From Ichthyophis bannanicus (Eukaryota > Chordata > Amphibia > Gymnophiona > Ichthyophiidae): DNA of 64,000 nucleotides. A program made the position numbers and the translations under genes. Every line of letters begins with the position of its first letter. The first letter of the stretch is position 1. Below are positions 53,560-63,473 of the stretch, in pieces. The DNA lies in NCBI GenBank assembly GCA_033557465.1, contig CM066033.1:1353313834-1353377833 (forward strand), given 5' to 3'. The notes under the pieces are model-generated. The model worked only from the letters and a program-made list of their open reading frames with translations. It made no database searches and was not told the origin of the DNA.

Positions 53560-54110
53560 TGATGCCTAATGTATTTCATGGTGCCCAAATGGAAGGTTCC
53601 TTTCGCCCAATTCTCGACTTCGAGGGCATGAACAACGGTCTCCGGGTACCGCATTTTCACAGTAATAATGGCGGTAGGAAGTGAAGTTTTTGGGCGACTC
53701 TCGATCTCGCAGAGGTGTATCTGCACGTTCCCATCCATCCAGAACATCGGCAGTTTCTCCGCTTCGGGGTGTCAAGGGGCCATTTCAAGTTTCGAGTGTT
53801 GCCCTTCGGTCTGGTGACAACCCCCCATACCTTCACTAAGGTCTTGGTGGGTGGTGGTGGCAGCTTTCCACAAGGAAGGGGTTCTCGTCCACCCGTACCT
53901 AGACGATTGGCTGGTCCTGGGACAATAGCAAAAAGAGCAACAGCGTGGGTGGGAGAGTTACTTCAAAGTCTCGGTTGGGGTCAACCTGGCCAAGAGTCAG
54001 TTACGGACAGCCCACAAGCTAGAGTATTTGAGAGCGTGCTTTGATACCTGCGTGGGCAGGATTTTCCTGCCGATTCGCCGGGCGTAGGAGCTACGAATGT
54101 GGATACGGCA
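53560..54110 (+). pseudogene. DIRS-D reverse transcriptase
   Basis: RT fingers in FRPILDFEGMNNGLRVPHFH (53600-53660), then VYLHVPIHPEHRQFLRFGVS and FKFRVLPFGLVTTPHTFTK (53715-53850). After a shift HPYLDDWLVLGQ (about 53890-53930) is followed by a TAG. The thumb is scattered over several frames to 54110. The YLDDWL box is intact. Confidence 0.8.
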
Positions 54111-54339
54111 GGTTCTGAAGATGGCAAGACCATCAGAGTGGCAGCATCTGCAGGTTCTGAGGACCATGGCGGCCACTCTCGAGCTAGTGCCATGGGCAAG
54201 GGCGCACATGCAACTGCTGCAGAGGGCTCTGCTCAGTCGATGGTCCCATCAGAGTCGACCCCTGTCCCAAGTACTCCCCTGCCCGCGGAGCGCCAGGAGG
54301 AGCCCTCGGTTGATGGCTGCATTTGGGGAGCCTGGAAGG

Positions 54340-54800
54340 AGTCCCTGGTGTGGGTTCTTCTGATGACCGATGCCAGCCTGTCAGGTTGGAGAGCCCATTG
54401 TGAAGGACGCTTTGTTCCGGGACAAGAGTCCGCAGGAGGCCCTGTGGTCGATCAACAGGCTTGAGATGCGAGCGGTGACCTTGGTGCTAGAAAGTTTCGA
54501 GCCATGGTTGCAGGGGAAGGTTGTCCAAGTCCTCTCAGACAATGTGACCACGGTGGCTTAAATCAGCCGGCAAGGAGGCACAGGCAGTGCAGCCCTGGAG
54601 GAGGAGGCCGAAAAGCTGTTCGGATGGGCAGCGATTCGTCTCCAGGCATTATCAGCGGCGCACGTAGCAGGAGTTGACAGTGTGATGGTAGCCTACCTCA
54701 ACCGAGTGCGCATGGACCCAGGAGAGTGGCAGCTCAATCAGGAGGTGTTCGAGCAGGTGGTCTGCCGATGGGGCACACTGGTCATGTACCTAATGGCAAT
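54340..54800 (+). pseudogene. DIRS-D RNase H
   Basis: LMTDASLSGWRAHCEG (54360), a shift, INRLEMRAVTLVLESFEPWL and VLSDNVTTVA (54445-54561), a TAA, then ISRQGGTGSAALEEEAEKLF and VDSVMVAYLNRV in the position of ADxLSR, and DPGEWQLNQEVFEQVVCRWG. RNase H acids D, E, D are visible. Confidence 0.75.
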
Positions 54801-55169
54801 GATCGAGTCGGCCAAGGTCTGCCTGTTTTTCAGCAGAAGAGAGGAAGTCCAAGGGCCTGTATGCTCTAATTCAGGAGTGGCTCAAAGAGGGTCTTCTCTG
54901 TTTTTCCCCCTGGGCGCTCATAGACCCGGTTAGTGCAATGGCTAGAGGTGCATCTGGGATTTGTAATTCTGGTGTCACCAGACTGGTCGAGGTGCCAGTG
55001 GTGTGCTGACCTGATTCGGATACTGGTGGATTGACTGTGGTAACTTCTGGTTGGAAGGACCTCTTGACAGAGGAGCTGCTTCGTATACCCCAGGTGGATC
55101 AATTATTGCTTATGGCATGGCTCTTGAAAGAGCGAGGTTGAAAAAGAAAAGATAATCAGGTTCGGGGAT

Positions 55170-55985
55170 AACGACCTTGCTACAGGCCCAGAGGTGGTCT
55201 GTGAACCTGGTGTGCATCTGCGTAGGGCGCATCTTTGAATCATGGTGCGGAGAGAAGCAGGCGTGCCCTTCCACTGCCTCCGTCCTGGACATCTTGGTGT
55301 TTTTGCAATCTGGTTTTGATAAGGGTCTAGCTGCCAGTTCCTTGAGGGTTCAACTTGCGTCGATTTCCAATTATCACAGGAAAGTCCACAGGGTGCCGTT
55401 GGGTACACACCCAGACGGGCTAAGCTTTCTAGGGGCGGTGATCCACTGCCTTGGAATCTCAATCTGGTGCTGATGGTGCTGTCTGGGGAACCCTTTGAGC
55501 CATTGAGTCGCGCTTTCCTGAAGGATTTGACTCTGAAAATGGTATTCCTGGTGGCTATCTGCTCGGCACGCAGGATTTCGGAGCTTCAGACCCTGTCATG
55601 CCAGGAGCCATTCCTTTCTTCTCCAAGGAGAAAGTGGTCCTGCATCTGGTTCCTTCATTTTTGCCCAAGGTGGTGTGAGCATTTCGTGTAAATCAGGCCA
55701 TTTCCTTATCGGCTCTGGTGAGCTCGGATGTGGGCGAGGGCGGATATGGGCTCTGCCACTCCACAGCTGTGCCACTTGGATGCGAAAGTATGTGAAAGGG
55801 GCTGTTGGTTCTGTTTGGCGGGTCGCACAAAAGTGAGGCGGTAGCTAAGCCTCCATTTCCAGATGGATCTGTGAGGCAATCACACCTGCATACAACATGA
55901 AGGGTAGAGCAGTGCCGGCGGGGTTGCAGACGCATTCCATGAGGGCTCAGGCAGCCTCGTGAGCAGAGTATACTTTAGTTCCGCC
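55170..55985 (+). pseudogene. DIRS-D tyrosine recombinase
   Basis: STASVLDILVFLQSGFDKGL, ASSLRVQLASISNYHRKVHR (N-terminal part, 55177-55473), shift, CSARRISELQTLSCQEPFL (55545-55600, catalytic Arg), and THSMRAQAAS (HxxR, about 55930-55958). The Trp/Tyr end is degraded (VAYFI...TFLPGCPG). Confidence 0.75.
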
Positions 55986-56119
55986 AGTGGAGATCTGTAG
56001 GGTGGCATATTTCATTTGAACATTTTTGCCTGGATGTCCAGGCGGCGGGGGACGCTCGTTTCGGATCGGCAGTGCTTCAGACTGGTTGTGCGGCTCCCTC
56101 CCATTAGTTTAACTGCTCT

Positions 56120-56235
56120 GATACATCCCAGAGGTACGGGACTGGATTGGAGGGACGATAAGGAAAGAGAAATTAGACTTACCTGCTAATTGTTGTTCCT
56201 TGAGGAACTCCAGTCCAGTCCCGGAACACTCACTC
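56120..56235. repeat. DIRS-D internal complementary/right-end repeat
   Basis: GGGACTGGATTGGAG (56138-56152) pairs with CTCCAGTCCAGTCCCGG (56206-56222) across AAGGAAAGAGAAATTAGACT and a TTGTTGTTCCTTGAGG stretch. The same block is inverted at the left end (49769-49800). Confidence 0.75.
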
Positions 56236-56339
56236 CTTGAGTGCTTTCTGTGATAATTTATGCACACTCTGGTTCTGAAGTTGGTTCCCTTGGTGGAGGA
56301 AGTGGCCAGGGGAGCTGGGGAGGGGAGATTCCAGCAACC

Positions 56340-57803
56340 ATGCTATGAGAAACCACGGCGTTGAAACCCTACTGATTTACCTCTTCGACAAACTGATCCA
56401 GGTCATTGACAACATCAAGAAGGGCATCATCATGATCTTCATAGACATCTCCTCTACTTTCGACACCATTGACCACAAAACTCTACTATCCAGACTTCAA
56501 GTTATTGGTCTACACGGCACCACCTTGAACTGGTTCACATCTTACCTCATAGACATACACCTCCAAGTGAAATGCAGTTCTGCCACCTCTCGACCTCTGA
56601 TAGCCACCCAAGGTGTCCAACAAGGCTCCTCCCTCTCAGCCTTGTTGTTCAACCTGTACATACAACCTATCTGCTCTATCATTAAAAACAACAAAATAAA
56701 ATATACCATCTACGCAGGCGACATCATGATATACACCCCCATCAAACTTGACAACCTAGACTACTCCAGCATAGACAATTGCCTACAACAGATGACTAGG
56801 TGGCTACTAGAAAACAACTTAACCGTAAACTACAGCAAGACAGAATTGCTAATCATCACCAGAACTCTGCCTTCAATCCTCCTCCTATCATCAAGCTGAA
56901 CAACGCCACCATACCAATAAAACCTGAAATAAAATATCTCGGTGTGACACTTGACAAAGATGTGAACCTTCAATCCAACATCACCAAAACCACAAGGAAC
57001 GCATACCTCAAAATGAGAACCATAAGACGCCTCAAGCCTATCCTCTCACAGGATCACTTCCGCACAGTCTGTCAGGCTCTCATCACTCCCATCCTAGACT
57101 ACTGCAACCCCATCTCCCTCGGACTCCAAAACAAGCCACTCGGCCATTACAGATGGCACAAAACACGGCAGCGCGAATAATAACTGGATCATCAAGGCAC
57201 GACCACATCACCCCCATTCTCAAACACTTCCACTGGCTCCCAATCAACTCCCGCATCCGTTACAAGGTTCTACTAAACACATTCAAAATCAAACAGAATA
57301 TCTCTGCAGAGAGCCTGAACCCCCTCATCAGACTGGACCCAGGCATCAGACCCAGAAGGCGAGGCACATCAGACACCATCAACATACCCATAACTTTTGC
57401 TAAAACAAGAAAAGACACCTCTAGAAGAGCACTATTAGTGGCTGTACCCACGCTCTGGAACTCACTCCCCGACAGCCTGAGATCAACAAAGGACCTCAAA
57501 AACTTCTGGAAGATGCTCTCAAAACCACACTCTTCACAGAAACCTACAAGGACCTCACATGAACCGTCCAACGAACTCTCTCTCTGCCCACCAAAATGTA
57601 AAAATGTAAATAGTTCCTGTACATAGCTCATACTGTATATAGCTCACCCCGCAATCAACTTAACCCTCACACCCACATGCCTCGATCTAACACTGCATGC
57701 CCACACCCAAGCACCCTGCCACTTGATTGTTTGATGTGTAACCCGCTTTGATTTCAGGATAAAGCGGTATATAGATCCTTTTAAATAAATAAAATAAATA
57801 AAT
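56340..57803 (+). mobile_element. L2-B LINE, 5'-truncated, plus strand
   Basis: Same family as 37141-39369. Starts in mid-RT and ends with CCGCTTTGATTTCAGGATAA, AGCGGTATATAG and (AAATA)n at 57803. Confidence 0.85.
56345..57626 (+). pseudogene. L2-B reverse transcriptase C-terminal part
   Basis: NHGVETLLIYLFDKL, FIDISSTFDTIDHKTLL, GVQQGSSLSALLFNLY (Pro to Gln in GVPQG), YAGDIMIYTP (YADD changed to YAGD), then a shift near 56880 to KYLGVTLDKDVNL and another near 57155 to FHWLPINSRIRY and LWNSLPDSL. The catalytic Asp change and VQQG change mean it is dead independently of the frameshifts. Confidence 0.85.
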
Positions 57804-58721
57804 GAGTACATCCTCCAGGGGGCGGCTGTACCCCCAGGTGTTGGGAGCTTTATCAGAGCGGAGAGCTTCTGGACACCAGATTGTCCTCTCTGGAATTCTT
57901 TCCTTTTTTACAGCAGGCCTGGAACTTCTGGCATGGAAATTCTTCTGGGTGCCCCTGGGCACAGTCTCACGTAGGGCAGGCTGAATGTGGAAGCTCTGTT
58001 ATATTACCTTTGGCTAAGTGTTCCTGGCGAGATGCACTTCCTGCAGAGGGGAACAGCTGGGAGCTATCCAAGATATTGACATGAATCTGATGTGGATGAG
58101 GAAATGTTCTCACCTTCGGAAGATTATGCAGAGATCAGTGTGATCTGTGTATTCTGGAAGGAGGAGCTGGTGGCATTGATTGCCAGGGTTTCATCTGCCT
58201 TGAACTTGACAGATGCATCGGGTATAGAGCATGAGTCAAAGGTACACCCGCTCCTTTAGTGGGTGCAAAAATCTACTAGCCTTTCCATTCCCAGATGTAA
58301 TCAAGAATATGATCCAGTCTGAGTGGGACTCTTCCGACTCCCTACTTAAATTGTTAGAGACATGTAAGAAGATGTACACTCTTCTGGAAAGAAAAGTGTG
58401 TCAAGTGTTTTGGCATCCCCAAGGTGGATGCTCAGGTCACAGCGGTTAGCAGAAGGACCACCATTCCTATGAAAGGCAGGTTGGCCTTAAAGGATTTTCT
58501 ATACCGTAAGGTGAGTTCTTTTGCTGAGCAGCCAGTTTGCCGTGGCATTGTCTGTTATGCAGATTTCGGTATGTACCAGCCTGATGTCTCAAGCCCTGCT
58601 CCATTGAATTCAGTCTCTTCCGCTGGATGATACTATCCCTTTTTTAGAGTCTGCTACAGCCTTCTGTGTTGATGCCATGTATGACCTGATACGTTTGATG
58701 GCCAGATATGGAGCCTTGACA
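57804..58721 (+). pseudogene. DIRS-type gag, fifth family (DIRS-E)
   Basis: Broken frames with VFWKEELVALIARVSSALNL, DVIKNMIQSEWDSSD, MYTLLERKVC and, across a shift near 58420, PKVDAQVTAVSRRTTIPMKG and LALKDFLYRK. The PKVDA..V..VTxRTTIP stretch is a gag signature I know from other vertebrate DIRS elements. No zinc head or RT is attached; the piece ends at the CR1 tail at 58722. Confidence 0.6.
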
Positions 58722-58962
58722 TAAGAACATAAGATATGCCATACTGGGTCAGACCAAGGTCCATCAAGCCCAGTATCCTGTTTCCAGAAGTGGCCAATCT
58801 AGTTCATATGTACCTAGCAGTTTCCCCAAAAGACACAGATTCCTCAATGCTTGTATTGGGTCAAACAGTGATATCCTGGGTCCCTTTTAATAATGGTTTA
58901 TGGACCTTTCCTCCAGGAACGCGTCCAAACCTTTTTTAAACTCAGCTACATTAACAGCTTTT
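58722..58962 (-). mobile_element. CR1-A 3' end fragment
   Basis: Matches 36829-37045 in the same orientation (GAACATAAGATATGCCATAC, TTTCCCCAAAAGACACAG). It ends at AACAGCTTTT where the DIRS-B left ITR starts; the uninterrupted CR1 at 37038-37047 reads GCTTTTACTA. Confidence 0.88.
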
Positions 58963-59130
58963 TCTCCAGGACCAAGCAGGAAGTCAGTCCTCACATATGG
59001 GTGACATCGACGTTGATGGAGCCCTTGCGGAGCATTTCCCCAGCTTTCCATGAAAGCCTTTGGGAATGCAGGCACGCATGCGCGGTTCCCTTCCTGCCTA
59101 AAGGTGCCATCTTGCTCAGTCTCTCTTTTT
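58963..59130 (+). repeat. DIRS-B left ITR (copy 3)
   Basis: TCTCCAGGACCAAGCAGGAA then CACATATGGGTGACATC and GCCTTTGGGAATGC; direct match to 9710-9880 and inverted match to 35892-36030. Confidence 0.88.
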
Positions 59131-59370
59131 CCGTGAAGCCCGTCGGACGTGTGTCCTAGTCCTCCCGGAAAATAGTTGGATTTTTTCGCGATTCCTTCGC
59201 TATTTTTTCTCTGGTTCGACGCCGGTTCCCCTCCCGCCGGGTTCGGTATACCGGTATCGAGCCGATCTTATTTTTTCAGTTTTTTCCCCTCGTGGCTGGC
59301 TTTCGCGCCCTTTTTCTCTTTTTCCCTGGAAGGCCGGTCCTTTGACCTCGCGGAGACTCTTTTTTCCCCG

Positions 59371-61299
59371 ATGGCTTCCAGTGGTTTCAAAAAGTGTGAT
59401 CGGTGCAAGAAACTAATGTCTCTCACCAACACACACGACTGCTGCCTTCGGTGCCTGGGTCCTGACCACGATCCTAAGATCTGTGGACCATGTGGAAAGA
59501 TGTCTTCCAAGGCGCTTTGAAGTCGTCAGCACCAAAAGGAAAGGCTTTTCTCCGACTCGGCCTCCGGCCGGGCCCGAACCTCGTCTGAGGCCTCGCCATC
59601 TCGGGAATCGGATCCCGAGCACCGTCGGGGCTCCTCGGACAGGGGGTCCCCCAACCGGGAACGAAAGAGGAAGAAGCAGCTCGTGAGGGCGTCGTCGGAA
59701 GAGGTCCCTGGCTCCTCGAGAGCTAGGTCTCAGACCCCCGACCATCGCCCCGGGCCCGTGGAACAGGAGAAGCCTCCAAAAGTACCTCATTTGGAGCCGG
59801 AATCTGCTGGACATGTAAGTCCTGTAGTCCTCATGGACTCTCCTCCCAGAGAGCCGACGTCAGGCCCGGCGCCGCCGGGGCCCGAGTCGGTGGCTGCTGA
59901 GTCTCCTGAGCTGGATCTCAGGCTGACAGCCTTGGAGTGCAGATTGTCTGCCTTCATGGAACAGCAACGGGCACTGATGGCTGGCCTGTCTGGTGCATCT
60001 GCCCCGACCACCGGGACATCGACATCGAAGTCGACCCCGGAGACCGAGCCGATACTCGAGACCATGAAGGCTCGAGGTCGACCTCGGTCGCGGTCTCCCT
60101 CGACCTCCCGTTCGGGACCGAGGGCGTCGACACCGGTGCCTTCGGCGTTGGGGCGGGTGCTCACAGGCCGCGTGCTTTCGGACCCCGATTCCTCATCGGA
60201 CGAGTCCGCCTGGGAGACGGAGGATGAGGAGTCCCCCAACACCTTCAGGACTCGGTGCGTCCCGTCGGACTCACCGCAGTCTGAGCCCCAGAGTAGATCC
60301 CCTCCAGAGGATACCCGGTTCTCGGAGTTCGTCCGGGATATGACCACTGCGTTGGCTATCCCTGCGGACCCCGAGGAGGAGCCTCGAGCCAAGGAGCTCG
60401 AGGCCCTACAGTATGACTCTCCTCCGAAGGAAGCCTTTACTGTTCCGGTTCCGCCGATGCTGGAACGGCTCCTCTTCCGGATGTGGGAGGCACCGGCCTC
60501 GGTGCCGGTTCTAAGCAAGCAGATCGATTCCATCTATCGACTCCGGAAGAGCCCTGGTTTTCAGAAGGCGCAGCTACCACACCATTCCATGGTGGTGGAA
60601 TCGACCATGCATCGCCTGAAAAGTCAGAAGATGCACTCTGCGGTGCCCCCTGGCAGGGAGGCCCGGAACCTGGATGGTTTTGGTAGAAAGTGCTTCCAGG
60701 GCTCGATGCTTGCTTGCCGTGTCCAGTCTTACCAGCTGTACATGGGCATGTACTTGCGGGACCTGGCCAAGGAGCTGGCCGGGTTCTCTGCTGGTCTCTC
60801 CGGGGAACTCTTGCAGAGGTTCAAGTCCTTGTCCTCGGGGATCCGGGAATGCTCCAGGTTTATGTCCCGCGCTGCCTACGATGGCTTCGAGGCTTCGGCC
60901 TGTGTTGTAGCAGCCGGCATCGCGGCTCGACGCCAGGCATGGCTGCAGTCATCGGACCTCGAGCCATGGGTTCAGGACAAGTTGGTCGATGTCCCTTGCC
61001 GAGGTGAGAACCTTTTTGGCAAGCCCATGACCAAGAAGGCCGCACAGCTCGAAACCGAGCACCTCACGAGGACAAGGCTGTCTAGAAAGACTTCTGCCCC
61101 TTCTCACAAAAAGAAGGGCTCGGGTAAAAAGCCCTTTTACTCGAGGAAGGGCACTGCCTACAAACAGTACCCACAGTACCAGGCCTCCCAAGCTCCCCCT
61201 CAGGGTCAGCAGGCCAAGGGGCAGGGTAATGGGCCCCGTAGGCAGAGGACTCCCAAGCCTCCGGCCCCTGCTCCCACTCAGCAGGGTGGGGGCTTTTGA
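59371..61299 (+). pseudogene. DIRS-B gag, copy 3, single stop
   Basis: ATG 59371 to TGA 61299 in one frame, 643 codons, broken only by TGA at 59518 after SSKAL, most likely a CGA (Arg) transition at a CpG. Zinc head KCDRCKKLM, DCCLRCLGPDHD, CGPCGKM (residues 9-45), an Arg/Ser/Pro-rich region, LTALECRLSAFMEQQRAL, acidic SSDESAWETEDEE, the conserved core LEALQYDSPPKEAFTVPVPP, LLFRMWEAPA, QLPHHSMVVES, LYMGMYLRDLAKEL, and a basic tail (SHKKKGSGKKPFYSRK). From 59683 on, 538 codons are open. Confidence 0.88.
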
Positions 61300-61920
61300 C
61301 TCCTTAGGCATAGCCTCTCCATCCCTGCTCGCCCAACCCTGCACAGGAGGTCGACTTACCCTGTTTGCCCACAGGTGGCCACTCATCACTGGAGACAGTT
61401 GGGTGCTAAGCATCGTCCACAAGGGCTATATGCTACACTTCCAACAGCTGCCTCCTCCATATTTTCCAGGGGAGCCTCCAAGGCCTCCCCTGCACACAGA
61501 TCTTCTCCTTCAGGAGCTCCAAGGTCTGTTGCGGGACAAGGCAGTGGAGCCTGTGCCTCCCCACCTCCAAGGTCAAGGGTTCTACTCCAGGTACTTTCTC
61601 GTACCCAAAAGAACCGGTGGCCTCCGGCCTATTCTCGACCTCAGAAATCTCAACAAGTTCCTAGAGAAGGAGAAATTCAAGATGCTTACTATTGGAACAC
61701 TGCTGCCCTACCTCCAGCAGGGAGATTGGCTATGCTCCTTAGATTTAAAGGATGCGTACACTCACATCCTCATTCATCCAGACCACAGAAAGTACCTCAG
61801 GTTCATTGTGGGAGGAAACCATTATCAGTACAGGGTACTGCCTTTTGGCCTCACCTTCGCTCCCAGGGTCTTTACCAAATGCCTGGCAGTGGTGGCGGCC
61901 TACCTGAGAAATCAGGGTAG
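61229..61920 (+). pseudogene. DIRS-B RT fingers and palm, copy 3
   Basis: Overlaps the gag end by 71 bases in another frame, a usual DIRS arrangement. LLRDKAVEPVPPHLQGQGFY, FLVPKRTGGLRPILDLRNLN, SLDLKDAYTHILIHPDHRKY, VLPFGLTFAPRVFTKCLAVV, cut at AYLRNQG by the LINE tail at 61917, just before the catalytic box. Confidence 0.88.
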
Positions 61921-62177
61921 CAACACTTTCACCCTAATATCAGCCATTACACAGATGAGCCAATAGGACGCAACTGAGTCATTTTTGAACATGTGCTGTA
62001 ATATACCTGTATATATATGTATATAGTTACCCTGTTATTGTACCCTGTTACAAATCCCCACGTTATATTGTAAATCCAGTGCACACCTCCTGCCCTGGAC
62101 AGTTGTGTTTGATGTAAACCACACTGATGCAGAATAGCGCGGTATATAAGAAAGTTAAATAAATAAATAAAATAAAT
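61917..62177 (+). mobile_element. L2-C-type LINE 3' tail in DIRS-B RT
   Basis: Only 3' UTR: ends GTAAACCACACTGATGCAGA, ATAGCGCGGTATATAAG and (AAATA)n, like L2-C at 43388. It splits the RT between NQG and the FP-LDDWL box. Confidence 0.85.
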
Positions 62178-62690
62178 CTTTGTCTTCCCCTAGCTGGACG
62201 ACTGGCTCGTCAGGGGTCAGACGTGCCAGGAGGCCAGACAAGCCACCCTACGAACTATTGCTCTTCTTCAAAACCTGGGGTTTGTCATAAACTTCACAAA
62301 TTCCACTTTGCTCCCCTCCCAGAACTTGGAGTTCATAGGGGCAAGGTTAGACTCTCTGCTGGCAAAGGCGTTCTTGCCAGAAGACAAAGCCCAAAGACTG
62401 ATAAACTTGGCAAACCAGTTTCTCAGCAGGTCACTGGTCTCTGCCAGACTCTGCCTGAGGCTTCTTGGCCACATGGCTTCGACAGTACATGTGACCCACA
62501 ATGCCAGGCTCCATATGAGGCCTGCACAGTGATGCCTTCGAACTCAGTGGTCACATGCCACAGGCAGCCTCAGAGACAGAATAAGGGTGTCCAGACAATT
62601 TCTGAACTCTCTCCGCTGGTGGCTGCACCCACCCAATCTACTGCAAGGGGGTGCCTTTTCAGATTCCTGGGTTCACAGTGGTGTTGACCA
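62178..62690 (+). pseudogene. DIRS-B RT catalytic box and thumb, copy 3
   Basis: After the LINE tail the frame reads FP, TAG (62191-62193), LDDWLVRGQTCQEARQ: the Tyr of YLDD is a stop codon (TAC to TAG). Then LEFIGARLDSLLAKAFLPED and LVSARLCLRLLGHMASTVHV to a TGA at 62530-62532 (Trp in other copies), and WSHATGSLRDRIRVSRQF to about 62650 before a shift. Confidence 0.85.
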
Positions 62691-63473
62691 CGGATGCCTC
62701 CCTGCAGGGCTGGGGGGGCTCATTGTCTAGGCAAGTGCACCCAGGGCCTGTGGTCTCCCTGGGAGGCCACACAGCAGCAGATCAATCTACTGGAACTCAG
62801 GGCTATTCGTTTAGCCCTCAAGTCTTTCTCTCAAACACTGGCTCATCAGTCTGTCCTAGTTCAAACGGACAACCAAGTAGTCATGTTTTATGTGAACAAG
62901 CAGGGCGGAACTGGGTCCAGGCTCCTTTGTCAGGAGGCACAGGACCTTTGCTTGTTTGCTCTCAGGCACAACATGCTCCTCAAGGCAGTGTATCTACCTG
63001 TCCAGGGCAACTACCTGGCAGACAGGTTGAGCAGGATTCTGCAGCCCCATGAATGGCAGCTCCATCCCTTAGTGGTTCAGAAGATTTTCCTGAAATGGGG
63101 ACTTCCGACCATAGATCTGTTTGCCAGTCCATCAAACAAACAACTGACAAGGTTCTGCTCCAGGCAACCGCATCCTCTGCGGCTGGCAGCAGATGCTTTT
63201 CTTATTTCCTGGTCCCAGGGCCTCCTGTATGCGTTTCCTCACACGCCCTTGGTGGCCCGAACCCTGTTCAAAATTCTTCAGGACAAGGCCTCGGTCCTGC
63301 TGGTGGCTCCGAGATGGCCGAGACAGCCTTGGTTTCTACTTCTGCTTCAGCTGGCAGTGGATCCCCCACTGCCTCTGGGGTTGCAACCCGACCTTCTCTC
63401 TCAGGATCAGGGTTCCCTTGTGCACCCAAATCTCAGAGCTCTCAATTTGATGGCCTGGAGGCTGCAAGGGTAG
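62690..63473 (+). pseudogene. DIRS-B RNase H and post-RNase H domain, copy 3, open
   Basis: Open from about 62694 to 63473. The first RNase H Asp (TTDASLQGWGG, about 62690) lies in the neighbouring frame, so there is one shift in a G7 tract at about 62711-62717. Then INLLELRAIRLALKSF, VQTDNQVVMFYVNKQGGTGS, NYLADRLSRILQPHEW, TIDLFASPSNKQLTRF, ADAFLISWSQGLLYAFP and APRWPRQPWFLLLLQL. The frame ends at TAG 63471. Confidence 0.85.

Larger units (their letters stand above)
49769..56340 (+). mobile_element. DIRS-D retrotransposon, degraded
   Basis: Left end TTCCTTATCGTCCCT...CCAGTCCCTCACCTCTGG (49769-49800) reappears inverted near the right end as CCAGAGGTACGGGACTGGA...AGGGACGATAAGGAA (56131-56165). 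Gag, RT (YLDDWL), RNase H and tyrosine recombinase remnants lie between in the right order, interrupted by a Penelope fragment (51060-52505) and a LINE tail (53095-53215). Protein motifs differ clearly from DIRS-A and B, so this is a separate family. Confidence 0.78.
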
